In this document: positions 18,589-27,425 of the stretch, one piece after another
Layout: each line of letters starts with the position of its first letter
How positions within the stretch are numbered: position 1 is the first letter of the stretch
Source: Alphaproteobacteria bacterium
Lineage (GTDB): Bacteria; Pseudomonadota; Alphaproteobacteria; Sphingomonadales; Kordiimonadaceae
Length of the DNA stretch: 54,953 bases
Reading direction: 5' to 3'
NCBI GenBank assembly: GCA_021774695.1
Contig: JAJFIU010000011.1
Location: forward strand, 1-54,953
The notes under the pieces: generated by a model
Told to the model about the DNA's origin: nothing
The model's input: the letters and a program-made list of their open reading frames with translations, nothing else
The model's database searches: none
Translations under genes and position numbers: made by a program

Positions 18589-19455
18589 TTAAGGAAGAAT
18601 GCCAGCATTTTTTTGGTCCCGGTAAACGGTTTCGCGGTCAATTCGCGAATAACGATCCAGATGTTCAGCTAATATTTCGCCGTAGCGGCCACTTTGCAGT
18701 AAGGCGTCGAAACCAGCATCAAACTTTTCTTTGTATGCAAGCCCCTGCGCGCTCCGGGTAAATATAACATGCTGGTTAGTGGCCTTGCCGCTTGGGATAT
18801 TCAACGTATAAAGATCAGGCCAGGGGCGGACGCCAGGGTCGCTGTCTTCAGCCTTTAGCGCAGCTATGTGATAGGAGGCTGTCATTTGCGGTAAATACAG
18901 CAGGTTTGTCCGGTTGGCGCGCATCAGATCCAGGCAAAACCGCGGGTGTCCCGGCGATATTTGCTGCAACACCTTATCGTCAATCAGTTCGGCGATCTCA
19001 GGGCTGATTTTCCACCCAATTGGAACGCACAGAATGGGTAAAGTGCCGTCCGGGCGCGGTTTTTTAAGTTGTTGCCAGTCAGTAATGTCGCTGTATGTGG
19101 TAATTATCTGGTTGGATATGGCAAAAATGGGTGTGGAAAGGTGAAAATTCTCTGCGCGCTGTGCGCTATAAGCCCATGAGTAAGAGGCAAGATACTCGCC
19201 CCGTTGAACCGCGCGGTGGGCCCGTCTCCATGGAATTAGCGGCGTTTCAATTTCGACGCCTGCCGCTGCAAAACTTTCTTTAACAATTGCACTAATGATG
19301 CCGCCGTCTGGTTCCGTATCAACAATGAACGGCGGAAAGTCCATAAAGGTGCTTACCTTTATGCGTGGGCTGGCAGGGTCAGCCACCGCTTTGCCGTTGA
19401 CAACATTCAGCGATAAGATGGCTAAGCCCAAAACAATGCATAGAAAGCTGCGCAA
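18589..19455 (-). CDS. Periplasmic solute-binding protein (SBP_bac_3 type)
   Basis: A protein of about 288 residues with a signal peptide (RSFLCIVLGLAILSL core) and an amino-acid-type binding fold: KVSTFMDFPPFIVD near the start and DAGFDALLQSGRYGEIL near the end. No ABC permease or ATPase gene is adjacent, so it is an orphan; such proteins occur in many proteobacteria with unknown ligands. The start is uncertain. I prefer the TTG at 19455, with GAGAAG seven bases upstream, directly before the signal peptide; the frame is open to a TTG at 19521. Confidence 0.75.
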   Translation of the reverse strand: MRSFLCIVLGLAILSLNVVNGKAVADPASPRIKVSTFMDFPPFIVDTEPDGGIISAIVKESFAAAGVEIETPLIPWRRAHRAVQRGEYLASYSWAYSAQRAENFHLSTPIFAISNQIITTYSDITDWQQLKKPRPDGTLPILCVPIGWKISPEIAELIDDKVLQQISPGHPRFCLDLMRANRTNLLYLPQMTASYHIAALKAEDSDPGVRPWPDLYTLNIPSGKATNQHVIFTRSAQGLAYKEKFDAGFDALLQSGRYGEILAEHLDRYSRIDRETVYRDQKNAGILP

Positions 19456-19556
19456 TTTATGACTTCTCGAATGGTTTTCCTGTGCAGAAATGATGTAAAG
19501 ACGTGAGCATCTTACCACCAAAATAGCGGCAAGTGGTTAACAATTTCAGGTCTGAC

Positions 19557-20627
19557 CTAACGGGCACAAACATGGGGCTGCGGAAATAACTCCAGATAGC
19601 GATCCAGCGATGGCGTTTCTAATCTGTCAGCACTATTTTCCGGTTCGGCAAGCACAATACGGGCGATTTTTCCATCAGTTGAAATTTGTTTTTTCAACGC
19701 GTTAATACCACCGAATTTTTGCTCACTGCGCAGAAAGGCTATCAACTGAACCCGAAGGTGTTTGTTATAAATATCTTCGTCAAAATCAAACAGATGAACC
19801 TCGAGAAGAATATCCCGTTTGTCAAAGGTTGGCCGGTTGCCAATGTTGGCAACACCCGTGATGGTTTTGTCTGATCCTTCAATGGCAACCCGCACGGCAT
19901 AAACGCCCAATTTCGGTTGCAAGCTTTCGCCCATCTCGATGTTGGCAGTAGGAAAACCGATGGTTCTGCCACGTTGATCACCCTGGGTAACGCGCCCGTT
20001 AATGCTCCACCAGTGGCCAAGCAATGCCGCGGCTTTCCGGGCTTGCCCATTTTGCAGTGCCTTACGTACTAAAGTCGACGAGTAGACATCGCCGGCATAG
20101 CCTTCAAGGCCGACAGTTACCGGTTGTATTACTGAGAGGCCAAAGCCTTCCATATCACCCATGTAACCTAGAACATCGGTGCCGCCGCCGCGACCTTTGC
20201 CAAAGCGATAGTCATATCCGACACAGACATGCAGTGCTCCCACTGCATCAAGAAGGATATTTTTAACAAAATCCTGTGCCGCCAGCCCCGCCAGGTCTTT
20301 ATCGAACGGTAAAACTAGCAGGTGGTCCACCCCAAACGATTCCAGCAGTTGCGCCCGCTCTCTGAAAGGCGTGAGCCTAAAGGGCGCTGCTTGTGGTGCG
20401 AAAAAACTTACCGGGTGCGGCTCGGTCACTACTACAGTCAGGTTGACGCCCATGCTGCGCGCTAGCCGGCCAGCCTCGCCGATAACAACTTGGTGGCCAC
20501 GGTGGAATCCATCAAAATTGCCCAGAGCAACAACGGCACCGCGGTCTTTGTTGGTATATTCGTCTGGATGGCGAAAAACGCGCACTACAAACAGGTCCTT
20601 AAATAAACGTGCCAAGCTTCTAAGCAT
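19557..20627 (-). CDS. ribF: Bifunctional riboflavin kinase / FAD synthetase
   Basis: A protein of about 356 residues that makes FMN from riboflavin and FAD from FMN. The N-terminal nucleotidyltransferase domain shows ALGNFDGFHRGHQ, with the HxGH-type site. The C-terminal flavokinase domain shows GRTIGFPTANI, GVYAVRV and NIGNRPTF. I use the ATG at 20627, where the protein begins MLRSLARLF; the frame opens further to 20681. No FMN riboswitch is visible upstream. The C-terminal 25 residues after the kinase domain are not part of the usual core. Confidence 0.95.
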   Translation of the reverse strand: MLRSLARLFKDLFVVRVFRHPDEYTNKDRGAVVALGNFDGFHRGHQVVIGEAGRLARSMGVNLTVVVTEPHPVSFFAPQAAPFRLTPFRERAQLLESFGVDHLLVLPFDKDLAGLAAQDFVKNILLDAVGALHVCVGYDYRFGKGRGGGTDVLGYMGDMEGFGLSVIQPVTVGLEGYAGDVYSSTLVRKALQNGQARKAAALLGHWWSINGRVTQGDQRGRTIGFPTANIEMGESLQPKLGVYAVRVAIEGSDKTITGVANIGNRPTFDKRDILLEVHLFDFDEDIYNKHLRVQLIAFLRSEQKFGGINALKKQISTDGKIARIVLAEPENSADRLETPSLDRYLELFPQPHVCAR

Positions 20628-20888
20628 GTCAGGCTTAAACAAAATATTCCAGCGCTGGATACACCAACATCCCGGTATCAAACAACCACTAATCTATACA
20701 TAAGGCTTGCAAAACGATGGCACAGGGCCAGATATTGATGGGTGAAGGTTATTTAAATCTTCTACCGGAGTGGGTTAACCAATTCTTCATTAGATCGGGG
20801 CTAATGTCCGATTTAGGGACAGGTTGTAGGAAATTAAAAGCACCTTTTCCAGTGAATTAGAATGCAACTGAAAGTTTGAGGTACAATT

Positions 20889-21275
20889 ATGGCCGTTGAT
20901 ATGGGTATGCCGATCCTGATCGTCGACGACTACAAGACAATGTTGCGTATCGTACGCAACCTTTTGAAGCAACTAGGCTTCAACAATGTAGATGAAGCGA
21001 CGGATGGCTCTATGGCGTTAGAGAAATCGCGCACAAAGCAATATGGGCTCATTATTTCCGATTGGAACATGGAGCCAATGACGGGGTATGAGTTTTTGAA
21101 GGAAGTCCGTGCGGACAGTCAGATTAAAGATACGCCTTTCATTATGGTGACCGCTGAGTCCAAAACCGACAATGTGGTGGCTGCGAAAAAAGCCGGCGTT
21201 AACAATTATATTGTTAAACCGTTTAACGCTGCGACTCTCAAAACCAAACTGGTTGCTGTTCTCGGAGATTTCTAA
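20889..21275 (+). CDS. cheY: CheY-type response regulator
   Basis: A 128-residue single receiver domain with every functional residue present: acidic pair D13-D14 (LIVDDYKTML), phospho-acceptor D58 (SDWNMEPMTG), T88, Y107 and K110 (VKPFN). It is thus a functional chemotaxis-type messenger that should bind the flagellar switch when phosphorylated. Its stop overlaps the start of cheZ by one base (TAATG), so signal and phosphatase are made in step. No CheA, CheW or receptor gene is in the window. A TTAACCA half-site lies about 115 bases upstream and could be a weak CtrA contact. Confidence 0.95.
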   Translation: MAVDMGMPILIVDDYKTMLRIVRNLLKQLGFNNVDEATDGSMALEKSRTKQYGLIISDWNMEPMTGYEFLKEVRADSQIKDTPFIMVTAESKTDNVVAAKKAGVNNYIVKPFNAATLKTKLVAVLGDF

Positions 21276-22273
21276 TGGCGGATAGCGGCCTTTCCAAACA
21301 AATTGAAATGTTAGTCGATAATTTGCGCAAGCAAAATACCGAGACTATGTCACTGACCGAAGTTGCCTCTGTTACCGAGGTGCTTATCGGCACAATGAAT
21401 ATGTTTTACAACTCGATCGACACTTCAATTTACCGGGAATGCCGCGCGCTAAGCGACTATATAACCAATGCTCGCAAGGAAATTGCTTCGCTGCAGCCGG
21501 TGGATCTTGAGAGCGCCCGCATTCCAAGGGCAGGTCTTGAGTTGGATGCCATCGTTCAGCAAACTGAAACCGCAACCAATACGATCATGGAAGCCGCCGA
21601 AGAGATAATGGGTGCAGACACCGAAGACCATGAAGCCTATCAGGCTACCACCATGGACGCGGTAATGCGGATATTTGAGGCATGCTCGTTTCAGGATATT
21701 ACGGGCCAGCGAATCTCTAAAGTTGTGCAGACCCTTGCGCACATTGAAGAGCGCGTGATGGAACTTCGCAATTTGATGGGCATTACAGCGGAAGATATCC
21801 AGGTAGCAATGGACGAAGATCAACCGCAAGGTGATGCCGCACTATTGTCTGGCCCTGCGCTGGACGGTGAAGGTATTGACCAGAATGCGGTCGACCAGCT
21901 TATGGGCGGCGGAGCACCGGCAGAACCTGCGGCAGCGCCAGAAACTTCAGCTGCAGCGCCAGTAAGCGCGCCAGCGCCCGCGGCTCAACCAACGCCTGCG
22001 GCTCAACCAGCGCCTGTGGCTCAACCAGCGCCGAAACCCCAGCCTAAACCTCAGCCAAAACCTGAACCACCCAAGGCGGTAAACCCCGCTCAGTTGGACG
22101 CTATGTTTGCGGAAGATTTTGACCCTGTTGCCGATTTGGAGGCGAAGAAGAAAGCCGAAGAGTCCGCTAAGGAAAAAGAAGCGGCTAAAGTCGAAAATAA
22201 GGTTGAAAAAGAAGTCAAACTAGGCGGCGGCGAAGAAGTGAGCCAAGACGATATAGACGCTTTATTTGGCTAA
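21275..22273 (+). CDS. cheZ: CheZ-type chemotaxis phosphatase
   Basis: A 332-residue protein. Its helical part (residues 1-180) contains EACSFQDITGQRISKV, with D141 and Q145 matching the catalytic Asp/Gln pair of CheZ (spacing four). A long Pro/Ala/Gln linker follows, made of three 18-bp repeats (21980-22033) and PQPKP copies. The end is charged, then GGGEEVSQDDIDALFG. This last peptide resembles the CheY-binding N-terminus of FliM and sits where E. coli CheZ has its CheY-tethering peptide. A second similar peptide, NPAQLDAMF, lies before the charged stretch. The protein should dephosphorylate the CheY encoded just upstream. Confidence 0.9.
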   Translation: MADSGLSKQIEMLVDNLRKQNTETMSLTEVASVTEVLIGTMNMFYNSIDTSIYRECRALSDYITNARKEIASLQPVDLESARIPRAGLELDAIVQQTETATNTIMEAAEEIMGADTEDHEAYQATTMDAVMRIFEACSFQDITGQRISKVVQTLAHIEERVMELRNLMGITAEDIQVAMDEDQPQGDAALLSGPALDGEGIDQNAVDQLMGGGAPAEPAAAPETSAAAPVSAPAPAAQPTPAAQPAPVAQPAPKPQPKPQPKPEPPKAVNPAQLDAMFAEDFDPVADLEAKKKAEESAKEKEAAKVENKVEKEVKLGGGEEVSQDDIDALFG

Positions 22274-22307
22274 GGCTTTGGATTTGGCTAAGACTTTGGA
22301 TTTGGCT
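22264..22307 (+). repeat. 18-bp tandem repeat across the cheZ stop codon
   Basis: ATTTGGCTAAGGCTTTGG (22264-22281) and ATTTGGCTAAGACTTTGG (22282-22299) are adjacent, followed by a partial third copy. The first copy contains the cheZ stop codon, so the duplication copied the gene end into the gap. Confidence 0.85.
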
Positions 22308-22372
22308 GATACGTCGGGCTAACCGAATTGTGCATCAATCCCGGATGGTCGGTTGCGCCAGCCAGATAAAAT

Positions 22373-23314
22373 TCACCAAACCAAACTATTCATCACCCAG
22401 TCCGGGGCAGGTTTTCCGTCACCGTAAATCTTATGAAAAGCGGGTTTTAACAGTTTGCCCTCGACGAGTGCTGCCATGGTTGCCTGCCATTCGCCTCGGT
22501 GAATTCCACCTGCAATAAGCAGGCTGCGGAAACCAGCGGCATCGGCGCCTGCGATGTCGGTTTGAAGGCTGTCGCCGATCATTAAAACCTTATTGTCATC
22601 TACGGCGTGTAATCCGGCTTCATCAAGGCAGGAACGCAGGGCCTCGGGTGTCGGCTTGCCAAACCACCGTACCGAGCCGCCCATTTCACTGTATAAATCT
22701 GCAACTGCGCCAGCGCAGGCATATAGCTTTTCGCCCACATGCACCACTCTGTCTGGGTTTGCACACAGTAGCGGCACGCCGCGATCACGAGCGCCCGATA
22801 ACAGGTTTTTGTGTTTTTCTATGTCTTTAAAATCCAGGTCGGTTGCCAGAATAACGTCTGCATCACCCGGGTCATCAACCAGATCAACCGGCAGCCCTTC
22901 AACGGTATTATGGTCGGTCGTCGGCCCCAGATGATATAGTTTTGATCCACGAAATTCGGCGCGTACGGCGTCTCTCGCCAGACCACCAGATGTGACGATC
23001 AGGTCGGTTAGATGCCGGGGCATACCCATCGCCGATAGTTGATCCCGCACATGGTACCGTGGCCGAGGCGCATTGGACAAAAATACACTGGCAACACCTT
23101 GTGTCCGCAGTTGGGTCATAGCTTCAATTGCTGCGGGGTCGGCGGAGATACCGTTATGCATAACCCCCCATAGGTCACAAATCACCAGATCCAGCGTTGT
23201 CGAAATTTCAGAAAGGCGCTGGATATGCTGGATTGACTCGGCAACAGGGACGCCCGGATGGACGCCCTGATGGACACCCTGGTCGGCGTGCGGGGTAGCA
23301 GATTTGGAGTTCAT
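22373..23314 (-). CDS. HAD-superfamily hydrolase, class IIA (TIGR01459 type)
   Basis: A 313-residue phosphatase-like protein. HAD motif I is VICDLWGVMHNG (nucleophile Asp plus the unusual DLWG form of this subfamily), motif II is FLSNAPRP, motif III is the lysine in FGKPTPEAL, and motif IV is MIGDSLQTDIAGA. The class IIA cap lies between motifs II and III. Relatives include the NagD-like nucleotide/sugar phosphatases. The N-terminus carries a 12-bp repeat encoding GVH(Q/P) copies (23249-23284). It converges on cheZ and follows the EAL gene by 31 bases on the same strand. Confidence 0.9.
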   Translation of the reverse strand: MNSKSATPHADQGVHQGVHPGVPVAESIQHIQRLSEISTTLDLVICDLWGVMHNGISADPAAIEAMTQLRTQGVASVFLSNAPRPRYHVRDQLSAMGMPRHLTDLIVTSGGLARDAVRAEFRGSKLYHLGPTTDHNTVEGLPVDLVDDPGDADVILATDLDFKDIEKHKNLLSGARDRGVPLLCANPDRVVHVGEKLYACAGAVADLYSEMGGSVRWFGKPTPEALRSCLDEAGLHAVDDNKVLMIGDSLQTDIAGADAAGFRSLLIAGGIHRGEWQATMAALVEGKLLKPAFHKIYGDGKPAPDWVMNSLVW

Positions 23315-23344
23315 CGGTACGTTTGGCTTTCGCAGAACTGTTGG

Positions 23345-24934
23345 TTAGAGGTCGGCATCCATTTCGTCGGACGAGATAGGTTCGCCGAACAAATAGCCCT
23401 GCGCAAGTTCAATTTGATTATCCAGCGTTTCAATTACCATTTCTTCGGTCTCAATTTTACTGGCAATCAGTTCCATGCCGCGGCGAGTCAGATATGACTT
23501 CTGCTCTTCAATCTCGCCGGGTTCTGGGTTGGCAGCCGTGATGTCACCAAGGTCGGCTTTGATATATTTGAAGTGGTTTCGTTCCAACTCGGCAAAGTCC
23601 TGTTCGAAGTTGGTGACCATATCCATCGAGAAACCGAAGCCCTGTTTACCCAGTGAGCGTAGTTTTTTGACGGTTTCTTCTTCGAGTGACAAATAGTCGT
23701 CCTGTGAAATTTCGAAAACTATGCGATCAGCGAAATCGCGGTTGGAAATCATGAAATCAATAAACTGGGGCAAAAATTCGCCGTCCGAGATCGAATATCG
23801 TGACATATTGAGGAAGAAACGCACGTCGGGGCGCCGTTTGCCCAGCCGGCGAACCAATTGGACCAAGCGGAACAGCAATAGATTATCTATGGTGCTGATC
23901 AAGCCCTTGGTTTCTGCCACTTTCATATATTGGCGCGGCAGTACAACCCGGCCTTCTTCGTCGCGAACCCGTGAGAAACATTCGAAATGGGCAGTTTTCC
24001 GGGACGGGAGCGACACCATTGGCTGCAAATATAAGTCGACCCGGTTTTCAGAAAGCGCACTTTTGATCACCGATAATAATTGGTCTTCACGCTTGATCAA
24101 CCGTATCGGAGCTCGCGGTTTGCTGGTTTTGGGTCGGCGCGGTGGTTGCGCAACAGGCTTTTTAGCCGGTTCTTTTTTAACCCCCGACGTTGTTGGCGTT
24201 TTCGAATCGGGCGCCGGAGCCGATGTTTTTGCCTGCCCCGAAGCGGCGTTCGCTGATGCGGGTACAGTGCCTTTTTCTACCGGGCTGGGTGCGGGTTCTG
24301 TTGGTTGATTGGGCGCACCGTCATCTTCGTCAACTTCACCGACTTCCTCGTTATCGCCGCCAGGCTTGGGAGTTTCAGCCCCGGTTTCTTCACTTTCACC
24401 AGTTTCTTCAACTTCATCCGAACCATCGTCGATGACAACCAGCGCGGCTTCTTCCGGCGCGAGGCCCAATTCTTCAATTTCTTCGGCGGTCATTTGATCG
24501 TCAGGGTCAAGGGCCTCTTCTGCGGGTTTGGCAGTTTTTTTGTGGCCGCTGCCCGACTTTTTACCGCGGGTTTCTTTTTGCATTACCTGAAGCAAAAATT
24601 CCTGCAGCGTCTTCAATTCGGTCACCAGCTTCTTGTCTTTTTCGTCGCCTTTTTCTGATTGTTCGCTAACCGCCTCCTGAAGGTCTGCAACATCCTGTCG
24701 TAATTTCAGGGCGAGTTTTTCAATTTCTTCCACGCGGTGCATGTCAATGGCGTCAACGTCGTCTTTCGACCCGCGAAAAAAGGTGGTCTGAACTTGCCAT
24801 GCAACAATAAAGACAAAGCCGCCAACCAACTGCGCGCTGGTAGAATCTGCACCAGCCATAGACAGCAATACCGCTGTCGCGGTGCCGAATACGGCGTAAG
24901 AAATCAGTAAAAGAATTTGTGTAACGGTGTTCAT
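23345..24934 (-). CDS. Membrane-anchored degenerate EAL protein (TipF-like)
   Basis: A 529-residue protein with two N-terminal membrane helices (residues 5-27 and 35-52), a coiled coil (about 65-120), a long acidic then Ala/Pro/Lys-rich linker (about 130-280), and an EAL domain (about 285-520). The EAL signature is ECF, and the metal-binding DDFGTG loop is replaced by SMDMVTN. FLNMS and FEISQ keep parts of the other metal sites. It is therefore unlikely to degrade c-di-GMP but may bind it. This layout matches TipF of Caulobacter, a c-di-GMP receptor that helps flagellum assembly. Its position beside cheY-cheZ supports a motility role; the TipF identity is inference. Confidence 0.8.
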   Translation of the reverse strand: MNTVTQILLLISYAVFGTATAVLLSMAGADSTSAQLVGGFVFIVAWQVQTTFFRGSKDDVDAIDMHRVEEIEKLALKLRQDVADLQEAVSEQSEKGDEKDKKLVTELKTLQEFLLQVMQKETRGKKSGSGHKKTAKPAEEALDPDDQMTAEEIEELGLAPEEAALVVIDDGSDEVEETGESEETGAETPKPGGDNEEVGEVDEDDGAPNQPTEPAPSPVEKGTVPASANAASGQAKTSAPAPDSKTPTTSGVKKEPAKKPVAQPPRRPKTSKPRAPIRLIKREDQLLSVIKSALSENRVDLYLQPMVSLPSRKTAHFECFSRVRDEEGRVVLPRQYMKVAETKGLISTIDNLLLFRLVQLVRRLGKRRPDVRFFLNMSRYSISDGEFLPQFIDFMISNRDFADRIVFEISQDDYLSLEEETVKKLRSLGKQGFGFSMDMVTNFEQDFAELERNHFKYIKADLGDITAANPEPGEIEEQKSYLTRRGMELIASKIETEEMVIETLDNQIELAQGYLFGEPISSDEMDADL

Positions 24935-25033
24935 GCCACTGATTTTTTTCTTTCAAAGCTACGCAAAGAATTTTTAGTAAACTCGCGACTTAAAGCGGTA
25001 TCGTGTACGGGTGCCTTTGGCAATAGGTTCTAG

Positions 25034-25056
25034 GTTGGCAAAGGTTTGGTGCCAAC
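25034..25056. promoter_or_regulatory. Operator-like inverted repeat
   Basis: GTTGGCA, nine-base spacer, TGCCAAC. The element lies midway in the 253-base gap between the divergent EAL gene and the next plus-strand gene. A further TTTGGCA just upstream could be an extra half-site. It may regulate either gene; the protein is unknown. Confidence 0.35.
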
Positions 25057-25187
25057 ATGCTGACATATTGCCTTAATAAAGTTAACACTTTGTAATGGAG
25101 TTTTCTCAAAATTCCCTTACATTATGGCACGTTAAAACATGAGTCATCTGGATTGGTGCCCACAGTTTTCACCGAGGGAGTATGGTT

Positions 25188-25913
25188 ATGAAGAAATTTT
25201 TACTGGGAATTGTGGTTTTGGTCGGCGTTGGTGCTGCGGTTCTATTCAGCCAACTGGACTCGGTGATTAAAACTGGCGTGGAGTCAGCCGGACCTGACTT
25301 TTTATCGGTTGATGTTTCGGTTGGAAATGTTTCCATATCGCCGTTTTCAGGAAAAATTGAAGTTACCGATTTCTCCGTTGGCCAACCCGACGGTTTTGGT
25401 GACGGCCCAATGGTTCAATTGGGCGAGTTCAAAATGAAAGTTGAAACCAGCACGTTGCTGGACGACCATGTTATCGTTGACGAGATTGTTATCGACCGAC
25501 CAATGTTTGATGCGCGGATGATCGGCAACCAGTCGAACTTTCAGGCCTTGCAGGAAAAATTGGCGGCAGGTGCCGGGGACGAAACTGTTGGCGGCGAGGA
25601 AATTACCCTCACTATTCGTCGGATGGTTGTTAAATCGCCGCAGATTTCGGTTCAGAAAGACGGCCTGTTGAGTGTTGATGAAAATATTGAACTTGCTGAT
25701 TTCACCTTGTCCGGTCTTGGTACAGATGAAAAAGGTCTGTCGCCCAAAGAAATTGCCCGCCACCTGATGGATACATTACAGCCCCAGATTACCAAGGCGC
25801 TTATTTCGGCAGGAGCAAGTGATAAAATAAAAGATATAGCTAAAGACGCACGCGGCGAATTGGAAGAAAAAGCTGGTAGCCTTTTGAAGAAACTGCGAAA
25901 AAAAAAGAATTAG
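25188..25913 (+). CDS. AsmA-like envelope protein, unknown function
   Basis: A 241-residue protein with one N-terminal membrane anchor (KKFLLGIVVLVGVGAAVLF), then beta-rich sequence with the pattern VDVSVGNVSISPFSGKIEV, which resembles the N-terminal repeat of AsmA/DUF748 proteins. A lysine-rich helical tail (AGSLLKKLRKKKN) ends it. The start is the second ATG, because AGGGAG is seven bases before 25188 but only two before the ATG at 25182. It is probably anchored in the inner membrane facing the periplasm. The role is unknown. Confidence 0.7.
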   Translation: MKKFLLGIVVLVGVGAAVLFSQLDSVIKTGVESAGPDFLSVDVSVGNVSISPFSGKIEVTDFSVGQPDGFGDGPMVQLGEFKMKVETSTLLDDHVIVDEIVIDRPMFDARMIGNQSNFQALQEKLAAGAGDETVGGEEITLTIRRMVVKSPQISVQKDGLLSVDENIELADFTLSGLGTDEKGLSPKEIARHLMDTLQPQITKALISAGASDKIKDIAKDARGELEEKAGSLLKKLRKKKN

Positions 25914-25995
25914 AATCGGCCTAAAAATTAACGCTGAATTACAGCTGATACAGCTATTGAGTTAAATACCATTTGATTTATGGACGCATCGGTCC

Positions 25996-26035
25996 AATAT
26001 TCTTGGCATCGTCGCAATAATCTTGGCATCGTAAA
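25996..26035 (+). repeat. 20-bp tandem repeat upstream of the SCP2 gene
   Basis: AATATTCTTGGCATCGTCGC and AATAATCTTGGCATCGTAAA are adjacent, 16 of 20 bases identical. The second copy ends just before the ribosome site of the SCP2-domain gene, so the duplication lengthened its leader. Confidence 0.8.
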
Positions 26036-26046
26036 TGGAGATCATT

Positions 26047-26346
26047 ATGGACCTGGAACAAATTACTGAAGAAATGCGCGGTCGCGTAGGCGCCCATTCG
26101 CCAATATCTGCTATCATCAAATTTGACTTTGGTGATGACGGCGTTGTCAGACTTGACGGCAAATCATCGCCGACTGTTATAGATAATGACGACAGCGAAG
26201 CCGATTGTACCGTTAAAGTAACAATCGATAATTTTCTCAAAATCGCGCAAGGCGACCTGAACCCGCAGATGGCTTTCATGACTGGCAAAATTCGGGTTGA
26301 AGGCGACATGAGTTTGGCGCTGCAGCTGGGTTCAATTCTGGGGTAA
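26047..26346 (+). CDS. SCP2 sterol-carrier domain protein
   Basis: A 99-residue protein consisting of one SCP2 domain: DCTVKVTIDNFLKIAQGDLNP, then AFMTGKIRVEGDMSLALQLG, the conserved closing part of the fold. These small proteins bind lipids or acyl-CoA in a hydrophobic tunnel. GGAG lies six bases before the ATG at 26047. The surrounding gene set contains several small envelope or lipid-related proteins, but no operon partner can be named. Confidence 0.9.
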   Translation: MDLEQITEEMRGRVGAHSPISAIIKFDFGDDGVVRLDGKSSPTVIDNDDSEADCTVKVTIDNFLKIAQGDLNPQMAFMTGKIRVEGDMSLALQLGSILG

Positions 26347-26396
26347 CGGACTCTAAGGTGACTGATCTTGGGGCAACTTATTAGGGGAGGCCATCG

Positions 26397-26933
26397 ATGT
26401 TAGACCGTTTTCGCTCGTTAGTCGTTGGCCTCAGCTTGCTAGTTGTCGTTGCGCTGATAGGCTTGTATCTGGTTGTCCAGATTGGTGGCGGCGAAGATAT
26501 CTTCGGCGAAAGCGAAGGCAATTTGCCGCCTATAGATTTTTCACAACTGGTCTATGACGTAGACGACAATGGCTATTTGCTGTGCCCGTTAGACCTATGT
26601 GAAAAAGCGGTCCCCGATGCGCCGTCTCCTGTGTTCACCATGAACCAGAACCGCCTGCGCCAGTTGTTTGTGGCGTATGCAGACGGCAACCCGACAGTGG
26701 ATACATTTCGGTTTGACCTGCCAGCCAGCCAGTTTGATTTTACCGAAAGACTGCCGGGCAAGACTTTTCCTGCCGTAATAACGGTAAAAATTATTAGAGT
26801 TGATGCTTATAGCTCCACGGCTGCCATCTATAGCCGCCAGCCTGTGGGCAGTAGCAGTAAATCGGATCATGCGGAGCGTGTGTCCCGTTGGTTGCAAGTT
26901 ATCATGAACGCAACCGGGCAGCCCGTTAGCTGA
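26397..26933 (+). CDS. DUF1499-like membrane-anchored protein
   Basis: A 178-residue protein with one N-terminal membrane helix (VVGLSLLVVVALIGLYLVV). The mature part begins acidic, then NGYLLCPLDLCEKA and SPVFTM, the segment SSTAAIYSRQPVGSSSKSDH and RVSRWLQVI. This series resembles DUF1499, a family of unknown function; two cysteines in CPLDLC could form a disulfide. A very strong ribosome site (AGGGGAGG) precedes the ATG by six bases. The gene follows the SCP2 gene by 50 bases and may be in its operon. Confidence 0.65.
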   Translation: MLDRFRSLVVGLSLLVVVALIGLYLVVQIGGGEDIFGESEGNLPPIDFSQLVYDVDDNGYLLCPLDLCEKAVPDAPSPVFTMNQNRLRQLFVAYADGNPTVDTFRFDLPASQFDFTERLPGKTFPAVITVKIIRVDAYSSTAAIYSRQPVGSSSKSDHAERVSRWLQVIMNATGQPVS

Positions 26934-26996
26934 TTTTGGCGGCTAATTTTGGCTATTGAAACTTGATTAGACTAGAACGGCGTCGCAGTCTGTTGA

Positions 26997-27425
26997 CTAT
27001 GCGGTTTCGCCGATGCGAGGCGCGGTTGCGCTGGCCGTTATTTTCGCCAAACTTATAGTTTCCCGAACGCTTGCCTGCACACTAGTGTAGCTGGTTAGCG
27101 CTTTGCCGAGGATGGATTTATCGGCAAATGTGGATTGATCATCTCGGGTTCTGGTTTCAGCAAGAATTAGTTGGATGCTTGTTGAAAGCGATCCATTGCC
27201 CGGTTCTTCAGTGCCCGGCTCTTCAGCAGCCGATTGCGTTGCAACTTCGGCGCCGCCCGCAGTGGCAACCTGTTTGGTAAAAGCCAAATTATCTGAGCCA
27301 GAGGACGGGGATTGGCGCAACGCATCAGCGCGCGAACGTGTGTTCGCATCGCTGGAACGCGACACGCTATTTCCGCCAGCAATTGTGCTTGCTGCAATTG
27401 TTACATCTGCCATATTGGCACCCAT
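26997..27425 (-). CDS. Unknown Ala/Ser/Thr-rich small protein behind a CtrA-like box
   Basis: A 142-residue protein without signal peptide, membrane helix or recognised domain. The N-terminal half is rich in Ser, Ala, Asn and Gly; a 15-bp duplication encodes EEPGTEEPG (27198-27227); the C-terminal 60 residues look helical (SIQLILAETRTRDDQ onward). A perfect CtrA-like box 44 bases upstream supports it as a real, cell-cycle- or motility-linked gene. The start may be 27425 or the ATG at 27413 (MADVTI). No function can be given. Confidence 0.55.
   Translation of the reverse strand: MGANMADVTIAASTIAGGNSVSRSSDANTRSRADALRQSPSSGSDNLAFTKQVATAGGAEVATQSAAEEPGTEEPGNGSLSTSIQLILAETRTRDDQSTFADKSILGKALTSYTSVQASVRETISLAKITASATAPRIGETA

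Noticed and set aside
21980..22033. Repeat array in cheZ considered as a CRISPR-like array
   Set aside because: Units are contiguous without spacers and encode a Pro/Ala/Gln linker in frame.
23721..24308. Plus-strand open frame of 195 codons opposite the EAL gene
   Set aside because: It mirrors the low-complexity linker and EAL domain coding on the other strand; composition is typical of a shadow frame.
25075..25095. TTAATAAAGTTAAC as a CtrA box upstream of the gene at 25188
   Set aside because: The half-site spacing is five bases rather than seven, so it does not meet the consensus.
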